This document shows, in pieces, positions 1 to 6,772 of a stretch of DNA of 14,038 nucleotides. The DNA is from Phycisphaeraceae bacterium. Lineage in GTDB: Bacteria; Planctomycetota; Phycisphaerae; Phycisphaerales; Zrk34. Position numbers and translations under genes: made by a program. The stretch lies in contig JANQJT010000081.1 in the NCBI GenBank assembly GCA_028281485.1, positions 1 through 14,038 of the forward strand, read 5' to 3'. The notes under the pieces are model-generated. The model saw nothing but the letters and a program-made list of their open reading frames with translations, was not told the origin of the DNA and made no database searches. Each line of letters starts with the position of its first letter. The first letter of the stretch is position 1.

Positions 1-563
1 CCCACACGCGCGATGATCGTCTCCTCGGTCGCACCACCGACCAGTCGGGCGATGTTCGCACGCACGGTCACGCGGGCACGGGCCTTGAGCTGGATGCCGT
101 CCTGGGCGACCGCGTCAATCGTGCTGCGGCCCTGCTGGGGATTGGGGCAGTCGATCACCTTCGGGTTCACCGAGGTCTGCACCGCGTCGAGGATGTCACG
201 GCCGGCCAGGTCGATCGCGCAGGCCGTGTCCCACGGCAGGTCGATCTTCGCGCGGTTCGCGGCGATCAGCGCCATGATAACGCTGCGCACGTTGCCGCCG
301 GCCAGGTAGTGGGTTTCCAGCTGGTTGGTCGAGATCTCCAGGCCCGCCTTCACCGCCTGGATGCGGCTGTAGACGATGACCTGAGGCCGAACCTTACGGA
401 AGCGCATCCCGATCAGGTCGAGAATGCCCACGCGCGCGTTCGACAGCAACGCCTGAAACCACAGCCCCAGGTACTGCATGATGAAGACCAGGATGACCAG
501 ACCGATGATCCCGCCGAGCACGATGCCGGCGATAACCACGGGATGAAGAGCGAGTGTCAACAT
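1..563 (-). CDS. floA: Flotillin-like protein FloA, 3' end cut by window edge
   Basis: Bacterial flotillin-like membrane scaffold (FloA/YqfA, UPF0365 family) that organises membrane microdomains. The 187 complete codons in the window begin with a hydrophobic hairpin-like segment (residues about 8-42), followed by family-typical text: [16 protein letters not shown], then [30 protein letters not shown] and [15 protein letters not shown]. The family is usually about 330 residues, so slightly over half is present and the C-terminal part lies beyond base 1. The start ATG (561-563) is preceded by a good ribosome-binding site, AGGGGA, on the minus strand. It is the last gene of a nfeD-nfeD-floA operon, 51 bases after the short nfeD. 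This order is known from other bacteria, where NfeD proteins partner with flotillins. Identification is firm. Confidence 0.95.
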   Translation of the reverse strand, partial: MLTLALHPVVIAGIVLGGIIGLVILVFIMQYLGLWFQALLSNARVGILDLIGMRFRKVRPQVIVYSRIQAVKAGLEISTNQLETHYLAGGNVRSVIMALIAANRAKIDLPWDTACAIDLAGRDILDAVQTSVNPKVIDCPNPQQGRSTIDAVAQDGIQLKARARVTVRANIARLVGGATEETIIARV

Positions 564-582
564 GACAAATCCCCTAATGTGT

Positions 583-606
583 TGTGGCGCGGCGGTCGGC
601 CGCACC
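583..606 (-). other. GC-rich hairpin between nfeD1b and floA
   Basis: Read on the minus strand, 606-599 and 593-586 can form an 8-bp stem (one G-U pair) around a 5-base loop (598-594). No T-run follows on the minus strand, so it is not a standard intrinsic terminator. It may act as an mRNA stability or processing element between the two operon genes. The stem is seen directly; any role is inference. Confidence 0.3.
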
Positions 607-614
607 CTTGCTTT

Positions 615-1103
615 TTATACCGGGCGGACCTTGACTTCAATGCCCGCCACCTCGACCACTTTCACACGCACGCCCGGATCGATCACGCCGCTGACCGCGA
701 GGCACTCGACGTGTCGGCCGCCCAATTGGCACGTGCCCACCGGGCGCAGCTCCGAGACGGTCACGCCTTCGGCGCCGAGCAGGTTGTCGGTGTCGTCGAT
801 GCCGGTGGAGGAATACTGGATATCTTCTGCGTCTTGTTCGTGCGTGAGGATCAGCGATCGACCCACGGGCGTGTGCGGGAAGATCTTCAGGCCCAGGAAG
901 ATCGCCAGCGGCACGAGGAAGATCGAGGACACCAGGCCGATCGTGCCGTAGGTCGTGTCGATCATGAACAGGACGATGATCAGGCCGATCAGGGAGATCC
1001 CGCTGATCAGGCCGAGCAGACCGCCGGAGGGAACAAACAGCTCGATGATGAAGAACAGGATGCTCATCGCGCCGAGGATCATTGCCCAGTAGACCAGGTC
1101 CAT
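615..1103 (-). CDS. Short NfeD protein (NfeD1b type: membrane segments plus OB fold)
   Basis: Short-form NfeD membrane protein of 162 residues, without the protease domain. Three hydrophobic segments are visible (about residues 5-22, 27-47 and 52-72). The C-terminal domain (about 108-162) has the NfeD OB-fold pattern: LGAEGVTVSELRPVGTCQLGG, then VSGVIDPGVRVKVVEVAG and a final VKVR. Known members partner with flotillin-like proteins in membrane organisation. The gene starts only 3 bases after the stop of the long nfeD. Its ribosome-binding site, GGAGGAGG, lies inside the end of that upstream gene, which indicates coupled expression; floA follows. The gene symbol is left blank because naming of short NfeD proteins varies. 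Confidence 0.9.
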   Translation of the reverse strand: MDLVYWAMILGAMSILFFIIELFVPSGGLLGLISGISLIGLIIVLFMIDTTYGTIGLVSSIFLVPLAIFLGLKIFPHTPVGRSLILTHEQDAEDIQYSSTGIDDTDNLLGAEGVTVSELRPVGTCQLGGRHVECLAVSGVIDPGVRVKVVEVAGIEVKVRPV

Positions 1104-1106
1104 GCG

Positions 1107-2924
1107 TTACGCCTCCTCCACCACGACGCGGCTGCCGGAAATCTCCGCCACGCGCACCTGCGCGCCGTTTTCGATCCACCCGCCCCGCGTGGTCACCTCG
1201 TACAGGCGCGACTCGAACTCGGCCCGCCCGCCCGGTTTCAGGTCGCCGCTGGCAACGCCCAGCTGACCGACCGACAGGTCCACGGCCTGCGCCCCGGTCC
1301 CACCGACGCCGGCCGACGCGGTGGTCGATTCCGGCGCGGCCGCCTGTTCGGCGGTGAGGATCAGGCGATTGAACACGGGGATCGAACCGAGCATGCGCGT
1401 GAGGATGCCGATGCCCACCAGCGCGATCATGAAACTGATCAGGATGGTGAGAAAGCCCGTCTCGATCGAGTCCCACGTGCCCGGCAGCGACGGGATGAAG
1501 CCCGGCCCTGGCTCTTCGGGGACGAAGGTCATGATCAATCCGATGAAGACCAGCGCCGCGCCGCTGATGCCGGCGATGCCGAAGCCCGGGATGACAAAGA
1601 TCTCCAGCGTGATCAATAAGATGCCCGCGAGGATGATGAGAATGTCCATGGCGTTGGCCAGGCCCGTCATGTAGGGCGCACCGATCAGGAGGATGCCCGC
1701 GGTCAGCGCGACGGCGCCGGGCAGGCCAAGGCCGGGCGACTGGAACTCGGAGTAAAGCCCCATCAAGAAGAGGATGGTGAGGATGCCGCGTGTGACCGGG
1801 TGGGTCAGGAACGCGACCAGGTCCTCGGACCAGTTCGATTTGAGCGTGATCACGCGTGCGTCTTCGGCACCGAGGAAGGTCGCCAGCTCGCGCTTGTTGC
1901 GTACGATCTGCTTGGAAAAGCCCATCTCGATGGCCTCGTCCTGGCTCATCGTCAGCAGCTGCTTCTCGCCGAGCACCCGGCGATGAATCTTCCACTTGCC
2001 CGAATCGTAAGGCGTCTGCGTGTCGACGGTCGAAGCCGACCAGTCGATATCAGGCTCGGGATCGGCGGGTTGAGGCACGACACCGGGACCGAAGAACCGG
2101 TCGAGGCCGGGCTGTTGGGGAGGCGTGCGTTCGGCCTGCTCGGTTTCGTCTTCGGCGTTCTGGTTGTCGGCTTCGGATTGATCCTTGGGTTCTTGTTCGG
2201 CGGGCGTGCTCTTTTCATTCAATCCGTACAGCGTCAGGTCGCCGCTGAACACGTAGCGTTTTTCGCCGTTTTCGACGTGGTGGATCTCGTAGATGGCCGG
2301 GCCGCGCGTGACCATGGCGGTGCAGAGGACGATGGAGTAGCCGTTGCGTCGGGCCGAGTCGCGGAACTCCTCGCGGATGATGGTCTCGATCTTCTCGCGC
2401 GAGGCGCTGTCGATCGTGCTGCCATCGCCGGCGATGGGCATGCAGTCGCCGATGCGTGCGCGCTCGGCCATGACGATCTGGTCACACGCCAGTGAGATCA
2501 TCGCTCCGGCGCTGATCGCCTTGGGATGCACCCACGCGGTGATCGGCAACGTCTCGTTCTTGATCACGTCGCTGATTTCCAGCGAGCTGGTCGCGATGCC
2601 GCCCCAGGTGTCCATCTCGAGCACGATCTGCGTGGCGCCGTTCTCGGCCGCCTCGGCGAGCTGTCGCTCGAGACGCTTACGCATCACGTCGTTGACCATG
2701 CCGTCCATGGTGATGACGTAGATGCGCGGGGTGACGTCGTTATCCGGATCGGCGGGTTCAGAATCGGCGGCGGGCTGGGTGGCAGCCGGCTGGTTCGCCG
2801 AGGGCTGGGTGGTGGGCGTGGTCTGTGCCGCCAGTGGCAGGAGCAGAAGTGCCAATGCCCCGATCGCCATCAGGCGTCGCGTCACGATCGCGATGTTGTC
2901 CCCGCGTGTTTTAATCACGCCCAC
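1107..2924 (-). CDS. Long NfeD protein: ClpP-class serine protease plus membrane and OB-fold domains
   Basis: Membrane-bound serine protease of the long NfeD type (NfeD1a), 605 residues from a GTG start. A signal anchor lies at about 15-33, followed by a Thr/Gln/Pro/Ala linker (34-60). The ClpP/SppA-like domain (about 66-235) contains the motif PKAISAGAMISLACD, whose Ser138 is the expected nucleophile. Lys178 is a plausible dyad partner by spacing, since archaeal 1510-N uses Ser97/Lys138. An acidic, Gln/Pro-rich insertion covers about 238-305. Five hydrophobic segments follow (about 376-393, 398-416, 426-445, 449-467, 488-508), then an OB fold (about 545-605). It heads the nfeD-nfeD-floA operon. 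GTG 2924 has GAGG seven bases upstream. GTG 2918 is an alternative start, placed 6 bases after a TATACT hexamer, as expected for a leaderless mRNA. Confidence 0.9.
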   Translation of the reverse strand: MGVIKTRGDNIAIVTRRLMAIGALALLLLPLAAQTTPTTQPSANQPAATQPAADSEPADPDNDVTPRIYVITMDGMVNDVMRKRLERQLAEAAENGATQIVLEMDTWGGIATSSLEISDVIKNETLPITAWVHPKAISAGAMISLACDQIVMAERARIGDCMPIAGDGSTIDSASREKIETIIREEFRDSARRNGYSIVLCTAMVTRGPAIYEIHHVENGEKRYVFSGDLTLYGLNEKSTPAEQEPKDQSEADNQNAEDETEQAERTPPQQPGLDRFFGPGVVPQPADPEPDIDWSASTVDTQTPYDSGKWKIHRRVLGEKQLLTMSQDEAIEMGFSKQIVRNKRELATFLGAEDARVITLKSNWSEDLVAFLTHPVTRGILTILFLMGLYSEFQSPGLGLPGAVALTAGILLIGAPYMTGLANAMDILIILAGILLITLEIFVIPGFGIAGISGAALVFIGLIMTFVPEEPGPGFIPSLPGTWDSIETGFLTILISFMIALVGIGILTRMLGSIPVFNRLILTAEQAAAPESTTASAGVGGTGAQAVDLSVGQLGVASGDLKPGGRAEFESRLYEVTTRGGWIENGAQVRVAEISGSRVVVEEA

Positions 2925-2930
2925 AGTATA
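2925..2930 (-). promoter_or_regulatory. Candidate -10 element for the nfeD-floA operon
   Basis: TATACT on the minus strand matches the sigma-70 type -10 consensus at 5 of 6 positions. It abuts GTG 2924 and lies six bases before GTG 2918. No good -35 hexamer is visible at 16-18 bases; that position is covered by the palindrome at 2938-2957. If this is the true -10, the transcript would begin at about GTG 2918 and be leaderless. Confidence 0.35.
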
Positions 2931-2937
2931 TCCTCAA

Positions 2938-2957
2938 ACGCGTTCGCACGAATGCGT
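2938..2957. promoter_or_regulatory. 20-bp imperfect palindrome, candidate operator between nfeD1a and crcB
   Basis: The arms are ACGC-G-TTCG (2938-2946) and CGAA-T-GCGT (2949-2957) around a central CA. Eight of nine arm pairs are complementary; the exception is G2942/T2953. It lies in the 93-bp divergent intergenic region, 8 bases upstream of the candidate nfeD -10 and over its expected -35. The position suits a repressor or activator site. The hexamer AACGCG also recurs at 2937-2942 and 2961-2966. The symmetry is seen directly; the function is inferred. Confidence 0.35.
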
Positions 2958-2981
2958 CGCAACGCGAATTCCGGGTCATCC

Positions 2982-3010
2982 TTGCTCGCCGGTGGGCTCA
3001 GGCCTACATT
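2982..3010 (+). promoter_or_regulatory. Candidate promoter of crcB
   Basis: TTGCTC (2982-2987) and TACATT (3005-3010) are separated by exactly 17 bases. The -35 match is only 3 of 6 (TTG) and the -10 match is 4 of 6. TACATT ends seven bases before the crcB ATG, so transcription would start at or just before the start codon. This fits the weak ribosome-binding site of crcB. Confidence 0.35.
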
Positions 3011-3017
3011 GCGGGGC

Positions 3018-3410
3018 ATGAAACCGATGCTCGTGATGGCGGTGGCGTTGGGCGGCGCGGTCGGCGCGGTGGGCCGATACACCATCACCCACCTCACCCA
3101 GCAGCGGCTGGTGACACACTTCCCCGTCGGCACGCTCCTGGCCAACCTCATCGGGTGCCTGGCCATCGGGTTCTTGTACATCTGGTTTCAGCAGCGGATC
3201 GGCCACGAGGGGTTGCGGGCGGGGCTGCAGATCGGGCTGATCGGGGCGCTGACGACGTTCAGCACCTACGCGCTGGAATCGATAAAGCTCTTCAATGACG
3301 AACGATACGCTTACGCGGCCGCCAATCTGATCGGCAGCGTCGTGCTGGGGCTGGCCGCGGCCTGGGCGGGTATGGTGCTCGCGAAATCCATCGTGGGAGT
3401 GGCGCCATGA
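3018..3410 (+). CDS. crcB: Fluoride exporter CrcB/FluC
   Basis: Fluoride-specific ion channel of 130 residues, within the normal size for the family, working as a dual-topology dimer in the inner membrane. Four hydrophobic segments are visible. Family motifs are GGAVGAVGRY (12-21), the pore-helix GTLLANLIG with conserved Asn43, and IGALTTFSTYALE (75-87). The second aromatic of the TTFST-F motif is Tyr84 here instead of the usual Phe, a modest change to the 'Phe box'. The start is the ATG in GCGGGGCATG, with only a weak ribosome-binding site. The stop overlaps the next start as ATGA (3407-3410), implying translational coupling with the DUF190 gene. No fluoride-riboswitch motif was recognised in the 93-bp upstream region. 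Confidence 0.93.
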   Translation: MKPMLVMAVALGGAVGAVGRYTITHLTQQRLVTHFPVGTLLANLIGCLAIGFLYIWFQQRIGHEGLRAGLQIGLIGALTTFSTYALESIKLFNDERYAYAAANLIGSVVLGLAAAWAGMVLAKSIVGVAP

Positions 3411-3745
3411 ATCATCAGGAAATCACCGGCCAGCGACTGACCATTTACTGCGTCGAGACCGATCGCCACGAGGGCAAGCCGCTCTACGAATGGCTCACCA
3501 ATCGTGCCTTGGACCTGTCGATGTCCGGCGTGACCGTCGAGCGGGCGCTGGCGGGATTCGGTCGACACCGAAAACAGCACTTCCAACACCTCCTGGCGCT
3601 CAGCGACGACCTGCCGCTGGCCATCCAGCTCATCGACACCCCCGACAAGATCGACCGTTTTATTCAGCAGACCGATTCAGCCCTGGCGGGGTATACTTTC
3701 ATCCGTGAGGACGTCCGCTGGCATCGGCCGCAGGCGGACGACTGA
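3407..3745 (+). CDS. DUF190 (PII-like, UPF0166) protein
   Basis: Small cytoplasmic protein of 112 residues in the DUF190 family, which has a PII-like trimeric ferredoxin fold. Family signatures are LTIYCVETDRHEGKPLYEWL (11-30), SGVTVERALAGFGRHR (40-55), and LSDDLPLAIQLIDTPDKIDRF (65-85), matching the usual 'ATV.rG..GFG' and 'LS.DLP..i...D...ki' pattern. DUF190 genes are often found beside crcB, and here the ATGA overlap (3407-3410) makes the pair clearly co-translated. A role in sensing or controlling fluoride export is plausible but not proven; the ligand is unknown. The end of the gene carries a TATACT hexamer (3692-3697) that may drive recN. Confidence 0.9.
   Translation: MNHQEITGQRLTIYCVETDRHEGKPLYEWLTNRALDLSMSGVTVERALAGFGRHRKQHFQHLLALSDDLPLAIQLIDTPDKIDRFIQQTDSALAGYTFIREDVRWHRPQADD
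3692..3697 (+). promoter_or_regulatory. Candidate -10 element for recN inside the DUF190 gene
   Basis: TATACT matches the -10 consensus at 5 of 6 positions. No convincing -35 is visible 17 bases upstream. Transcription would start near 3704, giving recN a leader of about 120 bases that contains the structured region at 3757-3821. Confidence 0.25.
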
Positions 3746-3756
3746 CGCAACACATC

Positions 3757-3821
3757 CTTGTCCTGAGCCACGCACGGAGGCGGGACAAGCGGCACGCGCC
3801 CCGCGCGTCTCTCAGGACGGG
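3757..3821 (+). promoter_or_regulatory. recN leader with two mutually exclusive hairpins, one covering the ribosome-binding site
   Basis: Structure A pairs 3757-3767 with 3811-3821: 11 pairs without mismatch, two of them G-U. It buries AGGA (3814-3817), the recN ribosome-binding site. Inside its loop, ACGCGC (3794-3799) and GCGCGT (3803-3808) form a perfect 6-bp hairpin with a CCC loop. Structure C instead pairs CTTGTCC (3757-3763) perfectly with GGACAAG (3783-3789). It uses the same left arm, so A and C cannot coexist, and C would free the site. This is the layout of a translational on/off switch. No known riboswitch class is recognised. The pairings are seen directly; switching is inference. 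Confidence 0.4.
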
Positions 3822-3824
3822 CCT

Positions 3825-5522
3825 ATGCTCCGCGAACTGCACATCGTCAACCTGGCCGTGATCGAAGACGCCCACGTCGAGTTGGGCGCCGGGCTGAACT
3901 GCATCACCGGCCAGACCGGCGCGGGCAAGAGCCTGTTCATCGGCGCCTTCGAGGTGCTGCTGGGGTTGCGGTCGGCAGGCGACCTGCTGCGCGACGGCAC
4001 CGAGGAGGGCCGGGTCAGCGGCGTGTTCGAACTGACCGATCCGGAGATGATCGAGCAGGCCAACGCCATCGCCGACCTGTCGCTGGATGTGCGACACGCC
4101 CCCGAACAGCTATTGATCACGCGCAAGCTTTTCGCCTCCGGTCGCACCAGCGTCACCCTCAACGGCCAACCCGCCACGCTCGGCATGCTCGCCCGGCTCG
4201 GCGAGCTGCTCGTCGACGTACACGGTCAACACGATCACCAGTACCTGCTCAAGCCCGCCAACCAGTTATTGATGCTCGACCGGTTCGCCGAGTGCGAGCC
4301 GTTGCGCAAGCGTTACGCCGAGCTGCACCGCGAACTACACGACGCGCAACAGCGACGCCAGACGCTGGAGGCCTCGGCCACGCTCCGTCGCCAGCAACTC
4401 GATCTGTACACGTTCCAGGCCGAGGAGATCGACGCCGTTGAACCCACCGAAGACGAATACGAGGAGCTGGCGGCGCGGCACCGCGTGCTCAGCAACCTCG
4501 AACGCATCCAGCGTGACGCGGCGCAGGTGTACGGCGCGGTGTACGAATCCGACGGCTCGGCGGCCGAGCGGTTGCAGATCGCCATCGGCACGCTCGCGCA
4601 GCTGGCCGAACTGGACGAAGAACTCAACCCGCTGGTCGAGGAGATGCGGTCGGCGCTGGCGCAGCTGCAGGACGCGGCGTTCAGCCTGAACCGTTACACC
4701 AACCGGCTCGATCTGGACACCGGCGAGCTGGAGGAGATCGAACAGCGCCTCAACGCCCTCAACCGACTGATTCAGAAGTACGGCTCGACATCGGGCGGGT
4801 CGCTCGACGAAGTGCTCGCTTACCGCGAACAGATCGCCGGCGAGATCACCAAGCTCACCGATGAGAGCGAGGACCTCACATCGATCGCTGATCAGATCGC
4901 GGCAACCGAGCAAGAGATGATGACGATAGGCGGCGAGCTGACCGCGAAGCGCAGCGGCGCCGCCCAGGCGCTGTGCCCGGACGTCGAGACGCAGCTGGCC
5001 GAGTTGGGCATGGCCGAGGCGACGCTGACCGTGCGCATCGATACCGCCGAAGCGCCCGGTGAGTCGGCCTCGGGGTTGGATGAGATCGAGCTGTTGATCG
5101 CGACGAACCCGGGTCAGGAGCCGCGGCCGCTGCGGAAGATCGCCAGCGGCGGCGAGCTCAGCCGCATCATGTTGGCGCTGAAGTCCATTCTCGCCCAGGC
5201 CGACCGGGTAAGCGTATTGGTGTTTGACGAGATCGATTCCAACATCGGCGGGCGCATGGGCACGGTGATCGGAGACAAGCTGCGACGGTTGGCCGGCGGA
5301 CACCAGGTGCTCTGCATCACCCACCTGCCACAGATCGCCGCGTACGCCGACCACCACCTCAAGCTCGCCAAGAACACAGACGAAGGCCGGGCACGCACGG
5401 ACATCCAGGTGCTCATCGAGAAGCAGCGCATCGATGAATTGGCGGAGATGTTGGCCGGCAAGAGTCGCTCGGCGACGACGCGCAAGCAGGCCAAGGAGCT
5501 GCTCACGCACGCCCGGCAATAA
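3825..5522 (+). CDS. recN: DNA repair ATPase RecN
   Basis: SMC-like ATPase acting in double-strand break repair, 565 residues (family about 550-570). Walker A is GQTGAGKS (29-36), with the N-terminal hallmark MLRELHIVNLAVIED before it. A long Glu/Gln/Arg-rich coiled-coil region spans about 160-375 and is shorter than in true SMC proteins. The ABC signature is SGGELSR (441-447), Walker B is VLVFDEID (464-471) with GGRMG after it, and the H-loop is ITHLPQIA (His500). The frame is open back to GTG 3705, but the extra 40 residues look unlike RecN. ATG 3825 has AGGA seven bases upstream, so it is preferred. The gene follows the DUF190 gene after 79 bases and ends 3 bases from a convergent gene. 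Confidence 0.96.
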   Translation: MLRELHIVNLAVIEDAHVELGAGLNCITGQTGAGKSLFIGAFEVLLGLRSAGDLLRDGTEEGRVSGVFELTDPEMIEQANAIADLSLDVRHAPEQLLITRKLFASGRTSVTLNGQPATLGMLARLGELLVDVHGQHDHQYLLKPANQLLMLDRFAECEPLRKRYAELHRELHDAQQRRQTLEASATLRRQQLDLYTFQAEEIDAVEPTEDEYEELAARHRVLSNLERIQRDAAQVYGAVYESDGSAAERLQIAIGTLAQLAELDEELNPLVEEMRSALAQLQDAAFSLNRYTNRLDLDTGELEEIEQRLNALNRLIQKYGSTSGGSLDEVLAYREQIAGEITKLTDESEDLTSIADQIAATEQEMMTIGGELTAKRSGAAQALCPDVETQLAELGMAEATLTVRIDTAEAPGESASGLDEIELLIATNPGQEPRPLRKIASGGELSRIMLALKSILAQADRVSVLVFDEIDSNIGGRMGTVIGDKLRRLAGGHQVLCITHLPQIAAYADHHLKLAKNTDEGRARTDIQVLIEKQRIDELAEMLAGKSRSATTRKQAKELLTHARQ

Positions 5523-5533
5523 AGACTAGTCTT
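5522..5533. other. 12-bp perfect palindrome at the convergent gene ends
   Basis: AAGACTAGTCTT overlaps the last base of the recN stop codon and the entire stop codon of the facing gene. The symmetry has no loop, so the RNA hairpin would be short and weak, and no adjacent T-runs make it a standard terminator. It may be incidental. Confidence 0.25.
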
Positions 5534-6734
5534 CCTTGATCGGCAGGATCACCCCGTCCTTGCGAGGCGTGGGGTGCCACTCGTCGCCTTCTTCTCGCTT
5601 CTTGGGATCGGCGCGACCGGACTTGATCAGTTGCTCCAGCCGCTTAGCCACCCACGCGTCGCGTTTTTCCTGCCACTGGCGATCCTTGGATTTCTCCAGG
5701 TACATCTCGAGGCGGTTGTCGAGCTTGATCCGGCCGCGCTGCTTGAGCACCGCGTCGCCGCGACCGCCCTTGCGGATCCAATTGTCCACGTAGGTCCGCA
5801 GCTGGTTGTACTGCGTCACGTCCCAGTCCGGATCGAGGTTGTAATAGATGTACAGCAGCGTGTTCAGCTCCACGTCCTTCTTGGGCACCTCGGGTGGGAA
5901 GTGGATCATGGGCCACTTGTCGGGGTGGTTCATCCACTCGACCAGGAGGATCGCGCCCACGCCATGCGCGGCGCGCGTGTGCGGGATCATCGTGTTGTAA
6001 TCGATCAGCCCCTCGATGCGGATCAGCAGCTGCATCAGCGCCGCCTTGGGCGAGCCGTGCCGCAGCGCGGTCATGTCCGCGTAGAACTCCTGGCAGTTGC
6101 CGTACAGCGCGCGGTGGTTGACGTAGAGATCGAGCACCTGCTCGGTGGGGATGGAGTTGGTGATGTAGTTGTGGCCCAGCTCGTGCCAGACGATGCACTC
6201 GGCCATGTGTCGGATCTCGATGCCGTGCCGACGGGCGACCTTGCCCCGCAAGGGCGCCTCGGAATCCAGCTTGTCGGGGTGCCACGTCACGATGACGCGC
6301 ACGCGATTGGTGTACGGATCGATCGTCACGGGGATCTGCGCCCCGAGGTATTCAGACGGGAGGTAGTCGGCCTTGAACCGCTTGGCCCAGATCTCCGCGG
6401 GGAACGCGACCGGGCGCGAGCTGCTGGTGTGCTTCCACCACTTGGGCTTGATCTTCGACCACTCGCGGCTGATGTACATCAGCTCCTTGCGCTGCTTCGG
6501 GGTGAGCATGCCGATCTTCGCTCGCGCGCGACGCACGAGCGTGGCCATGTCGTCCCACTCGGCGTTCATGAACGCGTCGTGCAGCTTAGTGAACTCTTCG
6601 GGTGTCGGTTTCGGTTCGGGGCTGTCGGCCCTTTGCGTGGTGGTGTTCTGACCGGTGACCGAGACCGGCAGGTAGCACGCGACTACCAGCAGCGCCAGCC
6701 CCGCAACCCATATCATGTGTTTTGCGCGATGCAT
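5526..6734 (-). CDS. Secreted HELGH putative zinc metallopeptidase, unknown family
   Basis: Predicted exported protein of 402 residues. The N-terminus (1-28) is a signal peptide with hydrophobic core WVAGLALLVVAC. VVAC (17-20) resembles a lipobox, so a lipoprotein is possible, though hydrophobic residues continue after Cys20. The motif VWHELGHNYI (182-191) gives a HExxH zinc site (His184, Glu185, His188). The segment QEFYADMTAL (215-224) offers Glu216 as third ligand with a following AD, a gluzincin-like arrangement. The tail (about 345-402) is highly charged and ends with a Pro-rich, Lys/Glu-rich stretch. ATG 6734 is chosen because GGGGA lies six bases upstream and the signal peptide begins there; ATG 6761 is an alternative. 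The family is not recognised and the substrate is unknown. It lies 88 bases after mqnC on the same strand. Confidence 0.8.
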   Translation of the reverse strand: MHRAKHMIWVAGLALLVVACYLPVSVTGQNTTTQRADSPEPKPTPEEFTKLHDAFMNAEWDDMATLVRRARAKIGMLTPKQRKELMYISREWSKIKPKWWKHTSSSRPVAFPAEIWAKRFKADYLPSEYLGAQIPVTIDPYTNRVRVIVTWHPDKLDSEAPLRGKVARRHGIEIRHMAECIVWHELGHNYITNSIPTEQVLDLYVNHRALYGNCQEFYADMTALRHGSPKAALMQLLIRIEGLIDYNTMIPHTRAAHGVGAILLVEWMNHPDKWPMIHFPPEVPKKDVELNTLLYIYYNLDPDWDVTQYNQLRTYVDNWIRKGGRGDAVLKQRGRIKLDNRLEMYLEKSKDRQWQEKRDAWVAKRLEQLIKSGRADPKKREEGDEWHPTPRKDGVILPIKED

Positions 6735-6772
6735 GCCCAATCCCCGTTTAGCAGACGTCATTTCACTAGACG

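Noticed and set aside
583..606. Intrinsic terminator between nfeD1b and floA
   Set aside because: The hairpin is stable but not followed by a T-run on the minus strand, and floA is expected to be in the same operon.
2925..3017. Fluoride riboswitch before crcB
   Set aside because: The conserved 5' and 3' motifs of the crcB RNA class are not recognisable by eye; only scattered similarity is present. A covariance-model search would settle it.
3705..3824. N-terminal extension of RecN from GTG 3705
   Set aside because: The 40 extra residues are Arg/Pro/Thr-rich and unlike RecN, whose usual N-terminus begins MLREL at ATG 3825 with a ribosome-binding site. The region forms RNA stems instead. A leaderless GTG start seven bases after TATACT cannot be fully excluded.
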